In this document: in pieces, positions 17,975 through 28,650 of the stretch
Numbering within the stretch: the first letter of the stretch is position 1
Layout of the letters: every line of letters begins with the position of its first letter
Source of the DNA: UBA5794 sp963714375
GTDB taxonomy: Bacteria; Actinomycetota; Acidimicrobiia; Spongiisociales; UBA5794
NCBI GenBank assembly: GCA_963714375.1
Contig: CAVQOG010000002.1
Location: 1 to 64,000, forward strand
Length of the DNA stretch: 64,000 bases
Reading direction: 5' to 3'
Notes under the pieces: generated by a model
Told to the model about the DNA's origin: nothing
Database searches by the model: none
What the model saw: only the letters and a program-made list of their open reading frames with translations
Made by a program: the position numbers and the translations under genes

Positions 17975-18535
17975 TCAAAAGCTGATGGGGCCCTTTCGAA
18001 GAACCGTCTCGGCGGGTCGGGTGAGATCAACGAGAGTTGACGGAGACCCACCACCGGCGTCTCCCGGAAGATAGGTCAGGATCTCATCGGCAAAAACTTC
18101 TTTGGCTTCGTCGGCGCTCTGTGCTGGCTCGCCCGATGAAGTGTTCGCCGAGGTCACAGCGAGCGGACCTGCGGTTTCGAGAAGGGCAAGTGCGACAGGA
18201 TGATCGGGACAACGAAGGCCGATCGTCCGTCGGGCGGGGTCACCCAGCCATGGTGGGGCGGTGTCGAGACGCGGGACAACGAGTGTGACAGGGCCGGGCC
18301 AATATTTGTCCGCGAGATCAAGCGCTCTATCAGACATTGCTCCCAGCAGCAGTCCTTGGTCGAGCGATGCGACAAGTATTGCGATCGGTTTTCCCGCTTC
18401 CCTGCCCTTGATGTCGGACAGCCGTTCGAGTGCGGCTTCGTCGAATGGGTCGACGGCTATGCCGTAGACCGTATCTGTTGGAACGCCCACGATTTCCCCA
18501 CGTTTGAGCGCTCGCGCTGCTGCCGACACATCCAT
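17975..18535 (-). CDS. L-threonylcarbamoyladenylate synthase (Sua5/YrdC family)
   Basis: The protein has 186 residues, the short form without the C-terminal Sua5 domain. It makes threonylcarbamoyl-AMP for the t6A37 modification of ANN-decoding tRNAs. The YrdC core is clear: GEIVGVPTDTVYGIAVDP, KGREAGKPIAILV, YWPGPVTLVVP and AVTSANTSSGEPA. The ATG at 18535 was chosen because GGAGG lies 5 bases upstream; a GTG two codons earlier would sit right on that site. It follows prmC by 36 bp, as in many actinobacteria. Confidence 0.95.
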   Translation of the reverse strand: MDVSAAARALKRGEIVGVPTDTVYGIAVDPFDEAALERLSDIKGREAGKPIAILVASLDQGLLLGAMSDRALDLADKYWPGPVTLVVPRLDTAPPWLGDPARRTIGLRCPDHPVALALLETAGPLAVTSANTSSGEPAQSADEAKEVFADEILTYLPGDAGGGSPSTLVDLTRPAETVLRKGPISF

Positions 18536-18571
18536 CGCCACCTCCAGAGATCTCGAGCTTGTGGGGCAACG

Positions 18572-19378
18572 CTACTCGACCGGGCGTCTCCCCATGACGT
18601 ATCGGTCGCGTCCTGTGAGATCCTGCTCAACGGCGCCGCCGACATCTGCGAAGGAGTCGACGACTGCCTGCGCATGGAACTCCGATACCTCGATGCCGAC
18701 CACTCCACCGGGTGCCATCCAATCGCCGATCCGTCTTCCGATCTCACGCACGACTTCGTCACCGTTGGGTCCGGCCACCAAGGCAACACGTGGCTCTCTG
18801 CGCACGTCGAGAGGAAGGTCGAGATATTCACGCTCAGCCAGATACGGGGGGTTGGAAACCAGGAGGTCAACGCGACCTTTGACTGTCGGTGGAATGGGAT
18901 CGAACAGGTTGCCATGCACAACGTTGATCTCGAGGCCGGCACGATCCGCGTTTGATCTCGCAAGCGTCACCGCATCGCGAGACACGTCTGAGGCGTAGAC
19001 CGCTGCATTGGGAAACCGCGCCTTGAGTGCCAGCGCAAGGTTTCCGCTGCCCGTACACAGGTCAACGATGACCAGAGGGTCATCGACCATGGTCACAACG
19101 AGTTCGAAGAGGTACTCAGTTTCCGGTCGTGGGATCAATACCCGAGAATCGACAGCGACTTCGATTGATCCAAAGGGAACTGATCCCTCAATGTATTGGA
19201 GCGGCTCGTTTTCGAGTCGTCTGGCGACGAGTGATTCAAAGGTCGCAACCTGGCCTGGCGTTAGCTCCACGCCAAGCCGGAGCTCAACACTGAGATGGCC
19301 GGTTGCGACACACATCAGTCGTAGGACCTCGTGTCGTGGGAGCGTCGTGTACACCCCGATGAGTTCATCAGAGTGCAT
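18572..19378 (-). CDS. prmC: Peptide chain release factor N5-glutamine methyltransferase
   Basis: The protein has 268 residues. It methylates the GGQ glutamine of RF1 and RF2 with S-adenosylmethionine. The NPPY catalytic motif is at residues 176-179; VIVDLCTGSGNLALALK is the AdoMet-binding loop, and LIPRPETEYL is the conserved N-terminal-domain motif. It begins two bases after the prfA stop, so enzyme and substrate are made from one transcript. Confidence 0.96.
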   Translation of the reverse strand: MHSDELIGVYTTLPRHEVLRLMCVATGHLSVELRLGVELTPGQVATFESLVARRLENEPLQYIEGSVPFGSIEVAVDSRVLIPRPETEYLFELVVTMVDDPLVIVDLCTGSGNLALALKARFPNAAVYASDVSRDAVTLARSNADRAGLEINVVHGNLFDPIPPTVKGRVDLLVSNPPYLAEREYLDLPLDVRREPRVALVAGPNGDEVVREIGRRIGDWMAPGGVVGIEVSEFHAQAVVDSFADVGGAVEQDLTGRDRYVMGRRPVE

Positions 19379-19380
19379 AG

Positions 19381-20452
<1,072 letters not shown>

Positions 20453-20463
<11 letters not shown>

Positions 20464-21397
20464 CGGTTCCCACGTCGTATTCGGCAGCAAGGGCCGCCGC
20501 GTTCACCGCTCCGCGTTCTTTGACCTCTTCGATGTCGTCCGGCTCAAGTGCCGCGAGGAGCGAGGCGATGGCAACCTCCACCTGATCCTCGGTGGGTTCC
20601 TTGGTTGTGATCGCCTGGATCCACATCCCTGGTTTGGACGCCCACGCAAGCCACCGATGACCCGCGGCAGCCTTCAGTATCTCGTAGCTGATACCAGCGA
20701 TAACGGGGATGAGAACGATACGCGCAGCCACCTGGATGAGGAATGGGAGTGGGGCAAGGGTGAGGAAGACCACGAAGGCAACCATTGCAACAATGATGAT
20801 GAACGATGTGCCGCACCGCGGATGACGCGGGCTGTATCTCTGAATTGGGCCGATGTCGAGTGGGTCCCCGTTCTCATACGCGTGGATCGTCTTGTGCTCG
20901 GCACCGTGGTATTGGAAGACGCGTTGAATCTCGTCATTGCGACCGATCAGCCAGATGTAGCCGACGATCAGGAGAATGCGGATGGCACCGTCGACTATGA
21001 CGAATACGAGCCCGTTTCCACCGACGAGGTCTTTGATCCAGTTCGCTGCGAATGCAGGGGCGAGGATGAAGAGCGCTATTGCGAAGGCCGCCGCAAGGAC
21101 CATCGTGAAGATGATCTCTTTCCTGCCAACCTGTTCGTCCTCGTCACCAGCGCGTTCCGCAGACCACGACAGGGCACGAAATCCGAGAGACAGCGATTCG
21201 ATGAGCACGAAGATGCCGCGGAGAAAAGGCACCTTTGCGAGAGCATTGCGACTCGACAGTCGCGGAAGGTCGTTGCGTTGCGCCTCGATGACGCCATCGG
21301 GTCGCCGTACAGCTACGGCCCAGGCGTCGGGAGCGCGCATCATCACGCCCTCGATGACCGCCTGGCCGCCAACTGACGAGCCAGGTGATCGACTCAA
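20453..21397 (-). CDS. DUF1385 family membrane protein
   Basis: The protein has 314 residues. The start is a TTG at 21397, just after the rpmE stop, with GGAGG five bases upstream. Signature parts are SVGGQAVIEGVMMRAPDAWAVAVR, FQYHGAEHKTIHAYE and YSPRHPRCGTSF, followed by membrane helices. The family is common next to prfA and rpmE in Gram-positive and actinobacterial genomes; its molecular role is not established. The conserved His, Glu and Cys residues suggest metal binding or hydrolysis (inference). Confidence 0.9.
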
Positions 21398-21751
21398 CTA
21401 AGCCTCCGCGTCTGCGGCTTCGGGTTCCGAGGCCGGTTCGACAGCATCCGGAGCTTCTTCGGCCTGTGGCGCCTCAGCGGATACGGCTTCAGGCTTGGGG
21501 TTTGCGGTTGTCTGTCCATAGCGCTTGCGGAAGCGCTCAACACGACCGGTGGTATCGACGAGAATCTGCTTTCCGGTATAAAACGGATGGCTCACAGATG
21601 AGATTTCAACCTTTGCCAGCGGATAGGTGCTGCCGTCTTCCCATTCGATGGTCTCGTTTGTCTCGACTGTTGACTTCGTCAAGAAGTGGAAATCTGATGA
21701 CGTGTCCTGGAACACGACCGGACGGTATGCCGGGTGGATGTCGGGCTTCAC
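21398..21751 (-). CDS. rpmE: Ribosomal protein bL31, type B, with acidic tail
   Basis: The protein has 117 residues. The first 80 match bL31 type B (MKPDIHPAYRPVVFQDTSSD, SVSHPFYTGKQ, GRVERFRKRYG), the form without the zinc-binding cysteines. The last 35 or so residues are an Ala/Glu/Pro-rich acidic tail not found in short L31 proteins. It sits directly after rho on the same strand, as in Mycobacterium. It belongs to the large ribosomal subunit. Confidence 0.95.
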   Translation of the reverse strand: MKPDIHPAYRPVVFQDTSSDFHFLTKSTVETNETIEWEDGSTYPLAKVEISSVSHPFYTGKQILVDTTGRVERFRKRYGQTTANPKPEAVSAEAPQAEEAPDAVEPASEPEAADAEA

Positions 21752-21804
21752 GGTTTCTCCTCACTGATGTCGTTGAACTGTAACGCGGTCCGTTGGTGCT
21801 GCGT

Positions 21805-23319
21805 CTACTGAGTGTTCTTGGCGACCGAGAGCAAGAACTCTGCGTTCGACTTGGTGCTCTTGAGGCGATCGATCAGAAGCTCAAGTGCCGCACCAGATTC
21901 CAGTGCGAGTAGTACCCGGCGGAGCTTCCAGACTTCCTGGAGTTCGGCGGGATCAAACAGCAATTCCTCGCGGCGAGTTCCGGACGATTCGATATCGATC
22001 GCCGGATAGATCCGCCTGTCTGCAAGCTTACGATCCAGTCGAAGCTCCATGTTGCCGGTTCCCTTGAATTCCTCGAAGATGACCTCATCCATGCGGCTTC
22101 CGGTCTCAACAAGAGCCGTACCGATGATCGTCAAACTTCCACCCTCCTCGATGTTGCGAGCAGCACCGAAGAAGCGCTTTGGTGGGTACAGAGCGGTTGA
22201 GTCCACACCACCAGAGAGAATCCGTCCTGAAGCAGGCGTAGCGAGGTTGTGTGCTCGTGCGAGTCTGGTGATCGAGTCGAGAAGGATGACGACATCCTGT
22301 CCCATTTCGACCATCCGCTTTGCACGTTCGATCGCAAGCTCCGAGACCTGCGTGTGCTCCTCAGCTGGACGATCGAAGGTCGAATAGATGACCTCGCCCT
22401 TGACCGACCGCTGCATGTCAGTGACCTCTTCTGGGCGTTCATCAACGAGAACGACCATGAGATGACACTCAGGATTGTTGGCAGCCACGGAATGGGCTAT
22501 GTCTTTGAGGACCGTTGTCTTGCCAGCCTTCGGCGGAGAGACAATCAGTCCACGCTGCCCTTTTCCGATCGGTGAGATCAAATCGATGATGCGTGACATC
22601 ATCAGGTGGGGCTCGCCGTCAGTCTCGAGACGAAGGCGCACGTCAGGGAAAAGTGGTGTCAGCTTGCTGAATTTTGGTCGATCCTCAGCGGTCTCAGGAT
22701 CCAGACCGTTGACCTTGGCAGCTCTGACGAGGGCAGGGAACTTCTCTTGGGCACGGGCGGGGCGGACCGGGCCAGAGACGATGTCACCTTTGCGGAGACG
22801 CGATTTGCGAACAATGTTGGCAGCGACATAGGCATCCTTGTCGCCAGGCAGGTATCCGGTGCAGCGGAGGAATCCGTATCCCTCGGGGAGGATGTCGAGG
22901 ATCCCTTCACGGGTCTCGAGCTCCGACTCGTCGATCGGCTCACGGTTTCTGCTTCGGTTGCGGTTCCTGTTGCTGCTGCGGTTGCGGCTTCTGCCACCTT
23001 GACGATCATCTCTGTCGTCGCGTCCGCCCTGACGGTCGCTGCGTTCATCGCGTCCACCTTGACGATCTGAGGGTGCACTATCAGCACTCGATCCGGTGGC
23101 GTCATCAGAGGCTGATGTCTCTTCACGTTTCGCCGTTTTTGCGCCAGAGTCGGCGACAGTTTCGGCTGGAAGCATCTTCTCGTCGAAGGTGTCAGCTTCG
23201 AGGATCGCTGCGATCAGTTTGGACTTCTGGAGTCCATCATGTTCAACATCAACCGATGTCGCCATGTCACGCAACTGCGGGAGTTTGAGCTCCTGGAGCC
23301 TGGTTCTTGGTGTACTCAT
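21805..23319 (-). CDS. rho: Transcription termination factor Rho
   Basis: The protein has 504 residues. The start at 23319 (MSTPRTRLQELKLPQLRDMA) has AGGGG upstream; the frame stays open to 23745 but without family similarity. An N-terminal Rho-N helical domain is followed by a disordered insert of RQGGRDDRD and NRNRNRSRNR type sequence, typical of actinobacterial Rho. Then come the RNA-binding domain (EGILDILPEGYGFLR, GDKDAYVA) and the ATPase with the Walker A loop SPPKAGKTTVL, VDERPEEVTDM and SGGVDSTALYPPKRFFGAARN. The hexamer ends untranslated transcripts. The 190-bp leader has a palindrome that may take part in autoregulation. Confidence 0.97.
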   Translation of the reverse strand: MSTPRTRLQELKLPQLRDMATSVDVEHDGLQKSKLIAAILEADTFDEKMLPAETVADSGAKTAKREETSASDDATGSSADSAPSDRQGGRDERSDRQGGRDDRDDRQGGRSRNRSSNRNRNRSRNREPIDESELETREGILDILPEGYGFLRCTGYLPGDKDAYVAANIVRKSRLRKGDIVSGPVRPARAQEKFPALVRAAKVNGLDPETAEDRPKFSKLTPLFPDVRLRLETDGEPHLMMSRIIDLISPIGKGQRGLIVSPPKAGKTTVLKDIAHSVAANNPECHLMVVLVDERPEEVTDMQRSVKGEVIYSTFDRPAEEHTQVSELAIERAKRMVEMGQDVVILLDSITRLARAHNLATPASGRILSGGVDSTALYPPKRFFGAARNIEEGGSLTIIGTALVETGSRMDEVIFEEFKGTGNMELRLDRKLADRRIYPAIDIESSGTRREELLFDPAELQEVWKLRRVLLALESGAALELLIDRLKSTKSNAEFLLSVAKNTQ

Positions 23320-23415
23320 CTCGTCTGTGCCCCTTTCGAGATGCAGATGTGGGCGGTCAGAAGGACCGGAAGACAGCGTCTGATCGCAAGAAGCGAACGA
23401 ATCGCTGAGGGATTG

Positions 23416-23449
23416 CCCACATGAGAACTCCGATCGGAGTCTGGGTGGG
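23416..23449. promoter_or_regulatory. Palindromic stem-loop between rmuC and rho
   Basis: ACTCCGATCGGAGT (23427-23440) is a perfect 14-base palindrome, and flanking CCCAC (23416) and GTGGG (23445) extend it into a longer interrupted stem. It lies in the rho leader on the minus strand. It could end the rmuC transcript, act as an attenuator for rho, or be an operator. Confidence 0.4.
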
Positions 23450-23509
23450 AACACCGTCATTATAGGCGACGGCGTTGGATATCGCTGTTTCTTTGGTCGG
23501 CCCCCACCA

Positions 23510-24679
23510 CTACGTGAGTGGAAGTGCGCCCTGGCCCCCCGACCCGACTTCATCAGGTTCATCAAGTTCGAGGGACTCGATCCGTTCACCACGGTCCTGG
23601 ATCTTCCCAGCGCTGATCTTGATCTGGTTGACATCCTTGACTGCTGCATCGAAGTGCTTGTCGAGATTGTCCACCCTGATGGCAAGCCTGCCAACATCCA
23701 CGAGGAGGTCGCCAACCATGTCCTGGATGACACTCGCCTGCTCACGCATCTCGACGTCGCGCAAGATTGCCCGCACCGTTGTCAACGTTGCCATCAGGGT
23801 GGTTGGCGATACGAGGTACACCTTGTACTTGTGGCAGTCCTCAATGACCGCCGGATGATGAGCGTGCAGTTCGGCGTACACGGCTTCGGACGGAATAAAC
23901 ATCAATGCACTTTGCGACGTTGAGCGGAATCCATCGATCGATTGTCCGACGTACTTGTCAGCGATATCACGCACATGTTTTCGAGTGTCGACCGTGAGCT
24001 GCTTCTTCGCTGTTTCCCTGATTGCTCGATCATCTGCGTCGATCATCGCTTTGTAGGCAGAGAGCGGAAACTTGGCGTCGACGGCGATGGGTCCTGGAGG
24101 ATCGGGTAGCTCGATGAGGCAATCGACGATCTTCCCGTTCTCGAGCCTCTGCTGATGTGAATAGGCGAACGGGGGAAGCATCTCTTCAACGAGGTCCTTG
24201 AGCTGGACCTCGCCGAACGCTCCCCGCGCCGGGTTGTTGTCAAGGACGTGCTTGAGGCTCACCACTTCGTCTGCAAGTCCCACGATGTTCTGCTGAGCCT
24301 TGTCGATCGCTTCGAGGCGTGCGGTGAGGTTGCCAAGGGACTTGGCGGTCTTTTCGGCCGAGTCGGTGAGCGTGGTTCCCACGGCGGTGTTCACCTTGTC
24401 CAAACGCTCATTGACCTGCTTGGTCAGTTCAGATTGCGATTGCGCAACGGTATCGCTGATCGCCTTGGACGTTTGCACCTGGGTGTCGCTCACTGCCTTG
24501 ACCTGACCAGCGAGTTGTTGCTGTGCGAGGAGGAGGGCGTCGACCTTTTGGTTGATAACGGCTTGACCATCGTCGTTTTCCGCGGTCCCGGAATCGGCTG
24601 AACCCCGTCGAACAATCACGATCACGACGACAAGTAACACCACGACGGCAACCGCCAGAGCACCAACTAGAAATTGCAC
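23510..24679 (-). CDS. rmuC: DNA recombination protein RmuC homologue
   Basis: The protein has 389 residues. One N-terminal membrane helix (LVGALAVAVVVLLVVVIVIV) is followed by a long coiled coil (about residues 40-130), then the RmuC nuclease-like domain: GAFGEVQLKDLVEEM, DCLIELPDP, DAKFPLSAYKAM, MFIPSEAVYAELHAHHP and VSPTTLMATLTTVRAI. The family limits inversions at short inverted repeats. In Mycobacterium this position, between thrC and rho, holds thrB, so rmuC replaces the homoserine kinase gene here. Confidence 0.92.
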   Translation of the reverse strand: MQFLVGALAVAVVVLLVVVIVIVRRGSADSGTAENDDGQAVINQKVDALLLAQQQLAGQVKAVSDTQVQTSKAISDTVAQSQSELTKQVNERLDKVNTAVGTTLTDSAEKTAKSLGNLTARLEAIDKAQQNIVGLADEVVSLKHVLDNNPARGAFGEVQLKDLVEEMLPPFAYSHQQRLENGKIVDCLIELPDPPGPIAVDAKFPLSAYKAMIDADDRAIRETAKKQLTVDTRKHVRDIADKYVGQSIDGFRSTSQSALMFIPSEAVYAELHAHHPAVIEDCHKYKVYLVSPTTLMATLTTVRAILRDVEMREQASVIQDMVGDLLVDVGRLAIRVDNLDKHFDAAVKDVNQIKISAGKIQDRGERIESLELDEPDEVGSGGQGALPLT

Positions 24680-24732
24680 GAGCTTCCCCTCACTGTCATA
24701 CCTGACAGGGTATACCCCCGGTGTGACAGGAA

Positions 24733-24805
24733 TGAGCTTTCAGCTCTCAGCTCTCAGCTTTCAGCCATGGTCTGAGGTCGTCTGTCGTCTGTCGTCCGTC
24801 GTCGG
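24733..24805. repeat. Family C words and GTCGTCTGTC microsatellite between thrC and rmuC
   Basis: GAGCTTTCAGCTCTCAGCTC and CAGCTTTCAGCC repeat AGCT[TC]TC units, followed by about four copies of a GTCGTCTGT/GTCGTCCGT unit. The tract fills nearly all of the gap between rmuC and the end of thrC. The AGCTTTCAGCTCTCAGC words are the same as at 15961 and 32061. Confidence 0.6.
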
Positions 24806-25828
24806 CTACCAGGCGAGGGACCTGACGACGGCATCGAGGGTGGGGGCGACCGGGGTGGGGAACACGATGTCTGCCACGGCCGTGTCTGGATCCTTGAGTC
24901 CGTGACCGGTGACGGTGCAGACGACGTCACCTTCGGGGAGATCATTCTTGAACTTCATGATGCCTGCGACCCCAGCTGCCGATGCTGGTTCGCAAAAGAC
25001 GCCGACCCTTTCCGACAAGAGGCGGTAGGCAGCGAGGATCTCATCGTCGGTCACGGATTCGATCCGCCCATTTGATGCATCTCGCGCTTCGAGCGCCCCT
25101 TCCCACGACGCCGGATTCCCGATGCGGATCGCGGTTGCAATGGTCTCTGGGTTGTCGAATATCTCACCGGTCACGATTGGGGCAGCGCCCGCAGCTTGGA
25201 ACCCCCACATGGCCGGACTGGTTCCGACTTCGGTGTACCCCTTCCAATATGCCGTGATGTTCCCGGCATTTCCGACAGGCAGCGCGTGCACGGACGGGGC
25301 ATGGCCGAGATCATCGATGATCTCGAACGCGGCAGTCTTTTGGGCTTCGATGCGAAACGGGTTCACCGAGTTGACCAAGGTCACATCGTGCTGCTCCGAG
25401 AGCTGTTTGACGATTTCGAGCGCGTCATCGAAGTTCCCGTCGATAGGAACAATGGTTGCCCCGTGCGCAGACGCCTGGGCGAGCTTTCCCGCAGCGATCT
25501 TGCCAGCGGGCAGCACAACAATGCAGGCAAGACCGGCCCTCGCTGCGTACGCAGCAGCAGACGCCGAGGTGTTGCCGGTCGATGCGCAAGCCACCGCGCG
25601 CGATCCGGCCTCGACAGCCTTCGAAACCGCCAGTGTCATGCCACGATCCTTGAATGATCCCGTCGGGTTCATCCCCTCGAACTTCAAGAACACGTCACGT
25701 TCAACGGCATCGGATACGGCAGGTGCCGGGATGAGAGGTGTTCCACCTTCAAGCAGCGTTATGACTGGCGTATCCCCATCAACCGGGAGTCGCTCGGCAT
25801 GCTCGCGGATCACACCGCGCCATCTCAC
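24806..25828 (-). CDS. thrC: Threonine synthase
   Basis: The protein has 340 residues. It turns O-phosphohomoserine into threonine with PLP. The PLP lysine is Lys60 in NPTGSFKDRGM, and ACASTGNTSASAAAYAARAG is the phosphate-binding region. The GTG start overlaps the hom stop (GTGA), so the two are coupled. No homoserine kinase gene (thrB) is next to it or elsewhere in the window. Confidence 0.95.
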   Translation of the reverse strand: MRWRGVIREHAERLPVDGDTPVITLLEGGTPLIPAPAVSDAVERDVFLKFEGMNPTGSFKDRGMTLAVSKAVEAGSRAVACASTGNTSASAAAYAARAGLACIVVLPAGKIAAGKLAQASAHGATIVPIDGNFDDALEIVKQLSEQHDVTLVNSVNPFRIEAQKTAAFEIIDDLGHAPSVHALPVGNAGNITAYWKGYTEVGTSPAMWGFQAAGAAPIVTGEIFDNPETIATAIRIGNPASWEGALEARDASNGRIESVTDDEILAAYRLLSERVGVFCEPASAAGVAGIMKFKNDLPEGDVVCTVTGHGLKDPDTAVADIVFPTPVAPTLDAVVRSLAW

Positions 25829-27114
25829 GATTCATCTCCAAGAACCCTGATGATCGCCGCAACCTCAAGCACCTCGGGAATCTGTTCGAGTGATGTAAGT
25901 GCAGCGCGCTGGGATGACTCGAGCGCCGCATGGGTCACGACGATAAGTGCTGCCTGGGAGTCGACGCCTTCCTGCCACACCGACCGAATTGATACACCGG
26001 TCTGTCCGAAGCCTGATGCAATCGTCGCGAGCACACCTGGTTGATCATCGACCATGAGGCGCATGTACCACTCTGTGCGCACATCCTCAAACGGAATGAT
26101 CTCTCCGGGAGACATCATGATTCGGGGCGCCACCTGGGCCCCGGCGAGCATCTCGCGCGCCGCGTCAATGACGTCACCGAGAACTGCCGTTGCTGTGGGG
26201 TCGCCGCCCGCCCCTGGTCCTGCGAAGAGCAGCGAACCAATAGCAGGCCCTTCAATGAACACCGCGTTCATCGCACCTCGAATCGAGGCAAGCGGGTGCT
26301 CCAACGGCACCATTGCAGGGTGAACACGAGCAGATACGCCAGAACCCGTCCTGTCGCATACGGCAATCAGCTTGATGACGTAGCCAAAGTCTGCAGCGAA
26401 TGCGATGTCCTCAGCGGAAATCGATTCGATTCCCTCGTAGTGGACATCGCCGAAGCCGACCCAGGTCCCAAAAGCGAGTGACGCAAGGATTGCCGCCTTG
26501 GCCGCAGCGTCCGCTCCCGTGACGTCAGCGGTCGGGTCGGGTTCCGCATACCCGAGCTCCTTCGCTTCTTCCAATGCGGAAGCGTACGTGGAACCCTCGT
26601 CGGCCATCTTCGTGAGGATGAAGTTCGTCGTCCCGTTCACGATGCCGAGCACCCGAGTCACGGTTTCCCCCGCGAGCGTCTCAGAAAGGGGTCGAATGAT
26701 CGGGATCCCTCCACCCACAGCAGCCTCGAACAGGAAGGGAACTCCAGACCTCTCTGCTGCGGCTATGAGTTCAGGACCCCGAGCCGCTATGAGTTCCTTG
26801 TTTGCTGAGATGACCGGCTTTCCAGCATCAAGTGCTGCGAGGACGAGATCACCCGCTGGGTCGAGACCACCCATCACCTCGACCACGATGTCAACGGTCG
26901 GATCGTTCACGACAGCGAACGGATCGTCGGTCAGGAGCCCCTCTGTAATCTCAAAGTCGCGGCCTCGGCCAAGGTCACGCACACCGATCCGCCTGACATC
27001 GAACGAAAGACCCGTCTTGGCCGCGATCGCGTCCGACTCGCCGATGAGTCTGCGGACAAGGGTCCCACCAACTGTTCCCGCCCCCAAGAGCCCGATCCCG
27101 ATTGTTCGTTCCAT
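25825..27114 (-). CDS. hom: Homoserine dehydrogenase
   Basis: The protein has 429 residues. It reduces aspartate semialdehyde to homoserine with NAD(P)H. The nucleotide loop is IGIGLLGAGTVGGTLVRRL; NKELIAARGPEL, GIVNGTTNFILTKM and the catalytic-domain stretch ELGYAEPDPTADVTGADAAAK are all present, and the C terminus has an ACT domain (DQPGVLATIASGFGQTGVSIRSV) expected to sense threonine. The ATG at 27114 (MERTIGIG) is chosen by alignment; a longer frame to 27165 lacks support. It is followed by thrC with a 4-base overlap. Confidence 0.95.
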   Translation of the reverse strand: MERTIGIGLLGAGTVGGTLVRRLIGESDAIAAKTGLSFDVRRIGVRDLGRGRDFEITEGLLTDDPFAVVNDPTVDIVVEVMGGLDPAGDLVLAALDAGKPVISANKELIAARGPELIAAAERSGVPFLFEAAVGGGIPIIRPLSETLAGETVTRVLGIVNGTTNFILTKMADEGSTYASALEEAKELGYAEPDPTADVTGADAAAKAAILASLAFGTWVGFGDVHYEGIESISAEDIAFAADFGYVIKLIAVCDRTGSGVSARVHPAMVPLEHPLASIRGAMNAVFIEGPAIGSLLFAGPGAGGDPTATAVLGDVIDAAREMLAGAQVAPRIMMSPGEIIPFEDVRTEWYMRLMVDDQPGVLATIASGFGQTGVSIRSVWQEGVDSQAALIVVTHAALESSQRAALTSLEQIPEVLEVAAIIRVLGDES

Positions 27115-27204
27115 AGGTGAGCGACGATAGTGTCGGTTGGCTGCGCGAACTCTGTGCATGAACACAATCCTTCAGGAACCGAGATCGAGTGCCGATGCCA
27201 CCCT

Positions 27205-28650
27205 ATGGGTCGAACCAGATATGCGGTCGCTGTTGCGACGGTGTTCTTCGTGGGCGCCACCGTTATCGGCGTTGTCGCGACACCGCCCGCGGGTGCGCAG
27301 GATCCGTCGAATCCGTACGCACCGATCACAACAACCACAACCTCGTTGCCGGCGACACCGTCGGATACTGACCTGCCGGAGACTGAACCGTCGGAGTCCG
27401 AACCGCTGGAGTTCGAGCCGGGAGACACAACGCCCCGCCCTCCGAACCCCGTTGAACGGATCGATGTCACGAAGAAGTTGGTCTTTCCAATCGTGGGTTC
27501 GTCATACTTCTACGCAGGTTTCGGCGCATGTCGGGACAATTGCACTCGCGAGCACCACGGCATTGACATCATGACGCGGGACTGGCGGGGACTCCCTGTT
27601 GTCGCTGCCCAAGACGGCACGGTGACGTCGGTGACCTATGACGAAGGAAATGCTGGCTGCGCCGTCCACATCCGTCACAGGGACCGATGGGAAACCCGAT
27701 ACCTCCACCTGAACAACGACACACCCGGAAGTGATGACATCGGGTTCCCGTGTCCTGCGCCCGGGATCGAACCCGGTGTCAAAGTAAAGGCCGGCCAGAT
27801 CATCGCCTACGTCGGCGACAGCGGGAACGCAGAGACGACGCCCCCGCACCTGCATTTCGAGCTGCGCACGCCAAGCGGTCATCCCGTCGACCCCTACAAG
27901 TCCCTGAGGAAGGCTGATCGGGTGGTCTTCGAATGGCTCTCGACGGACTTCAGCGAAGCAACCCTTGCGATCTCTCAAAGCTATGAACCTGACCCATCGA
28001 CCACGACCGTCGTTCTTCTCGCAGAGGAGGCAGCAAACCTCACGTCAAGTGAAGTTGATGAGCTCCGGCTCAATGCGCCTGTCATCGCTGTCAACCATGC
28101 CGATCCCTATCCCGCCATTGCTGAGATCGACAGGATCGGTTCTCGAGCAATCGTCATCATGTCTGATACCGACACGCGCTGGATTCACGACCTTCTCGTC
28201 GGTCACGCGCCAATTATCGAATCGGTGCCCCTACCAACGGTCGCTCACAGCGAAGATGCGAACCAGGACGAATTCCGCCTTGAAGTCATCAACCAGAGTC
28301 CGGTTGACTCATTTGCGACCATCGTCGCGGGCAGGATCGACAAGATCTGGCGATCACGAACCAAGGCGTTCGAGGCATTTGCCGCTGAGCACCGATCCGT
28401 CGTTCTCGTATCGGATACCTACGGATCAAGGTACCTCGGTGCCAGTTCTGGATCATCGCCCACCTCGCATGCAGACCAAAACCTGTATTGGTGGGTGACC
28501 GGAGACGGCTGGATCGGAACCGACTCAATGTTCAAGGTGCCAGACCGGGGATATGCCTATCTCACGGAACGTAGAGCGACACCGTGGACCTTGGCGTTCC
28601 TTGGTTCGCTGACCGAAGCCGATCCGATGCCGATCTGGCGAACTGATTAG
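27205..28650 (+). CDS. Secreted M23-type peptidase with unrecognised C-terminal half
   Basis: The protein has 481 residues. An N-terminal signal peptide (YAVAVATVFFVGATVIGVV, cut near PAGAQD) leads into a Thr/Pro/Glu-rich linker, then a LytM/M23 domain at about residues 90-230. Zinc ligands are visible: His118 and Asp121 in HHGID, and the HLH at 215-217 in PHLHFEL. The last 240 residues do not match a family I know. It probably cuts peptidoglycan cross-links or serves as a wall scaffold. It is the only plus-strand gene inside the argS-to-atp block; it is divergent from hom and its stop overlaps that of lysA by 4 bases. Confidence 0.88.
   Translation: MGRTRYAVAVATVFFVGATVIGVVATPPAGAQDPSNPYAPITTTTTSLPATPSDTDLPETEPSESEPLEFEPGDTTPRPPNPVERIDVTKKLVFPIVGSSYFYAGFGACRDNCTREHHGIDIMTRDWRGLPVVAAQDGTVTSVTYDEGNAGCAVHIRHRDRWETRYLHLNNDTPGSDDIGFPCPAPGIEPGVKVKAGQIIAYVGDSGNAETTPPHLHFELRTPSGHPVDPYKSLRKADRVVFEWLSTDFSEATLAISQSYEPDPSTTTVVLLAEEAANLTSSEVDELRLNAPVIAVNHADPYPAIAEIDRIGSRAIVIMSDTDTRWIHDLLVGHAPIIESVPLPTVAHSEDANQDEFRLEVINQSPVDSFATIVAGRIDKIWRSRTKAFEAFAAEHRSVVLVSDTYGSRYLGASSGSSPTSHADQNLYWWVTGDGWIGTDSMFKVPDRGYAYLTERRATPWTLAFLGSLTEADPMPIWRTD

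Noticed and set aside
23320..23745. N-terminal extension of Rho to 23745
   Set aside because: Family similarity begins at MSTPRTRLQELKLPQLRDMA (23319), which has its own ribosome site; the extension crosses into the end of rmuC.
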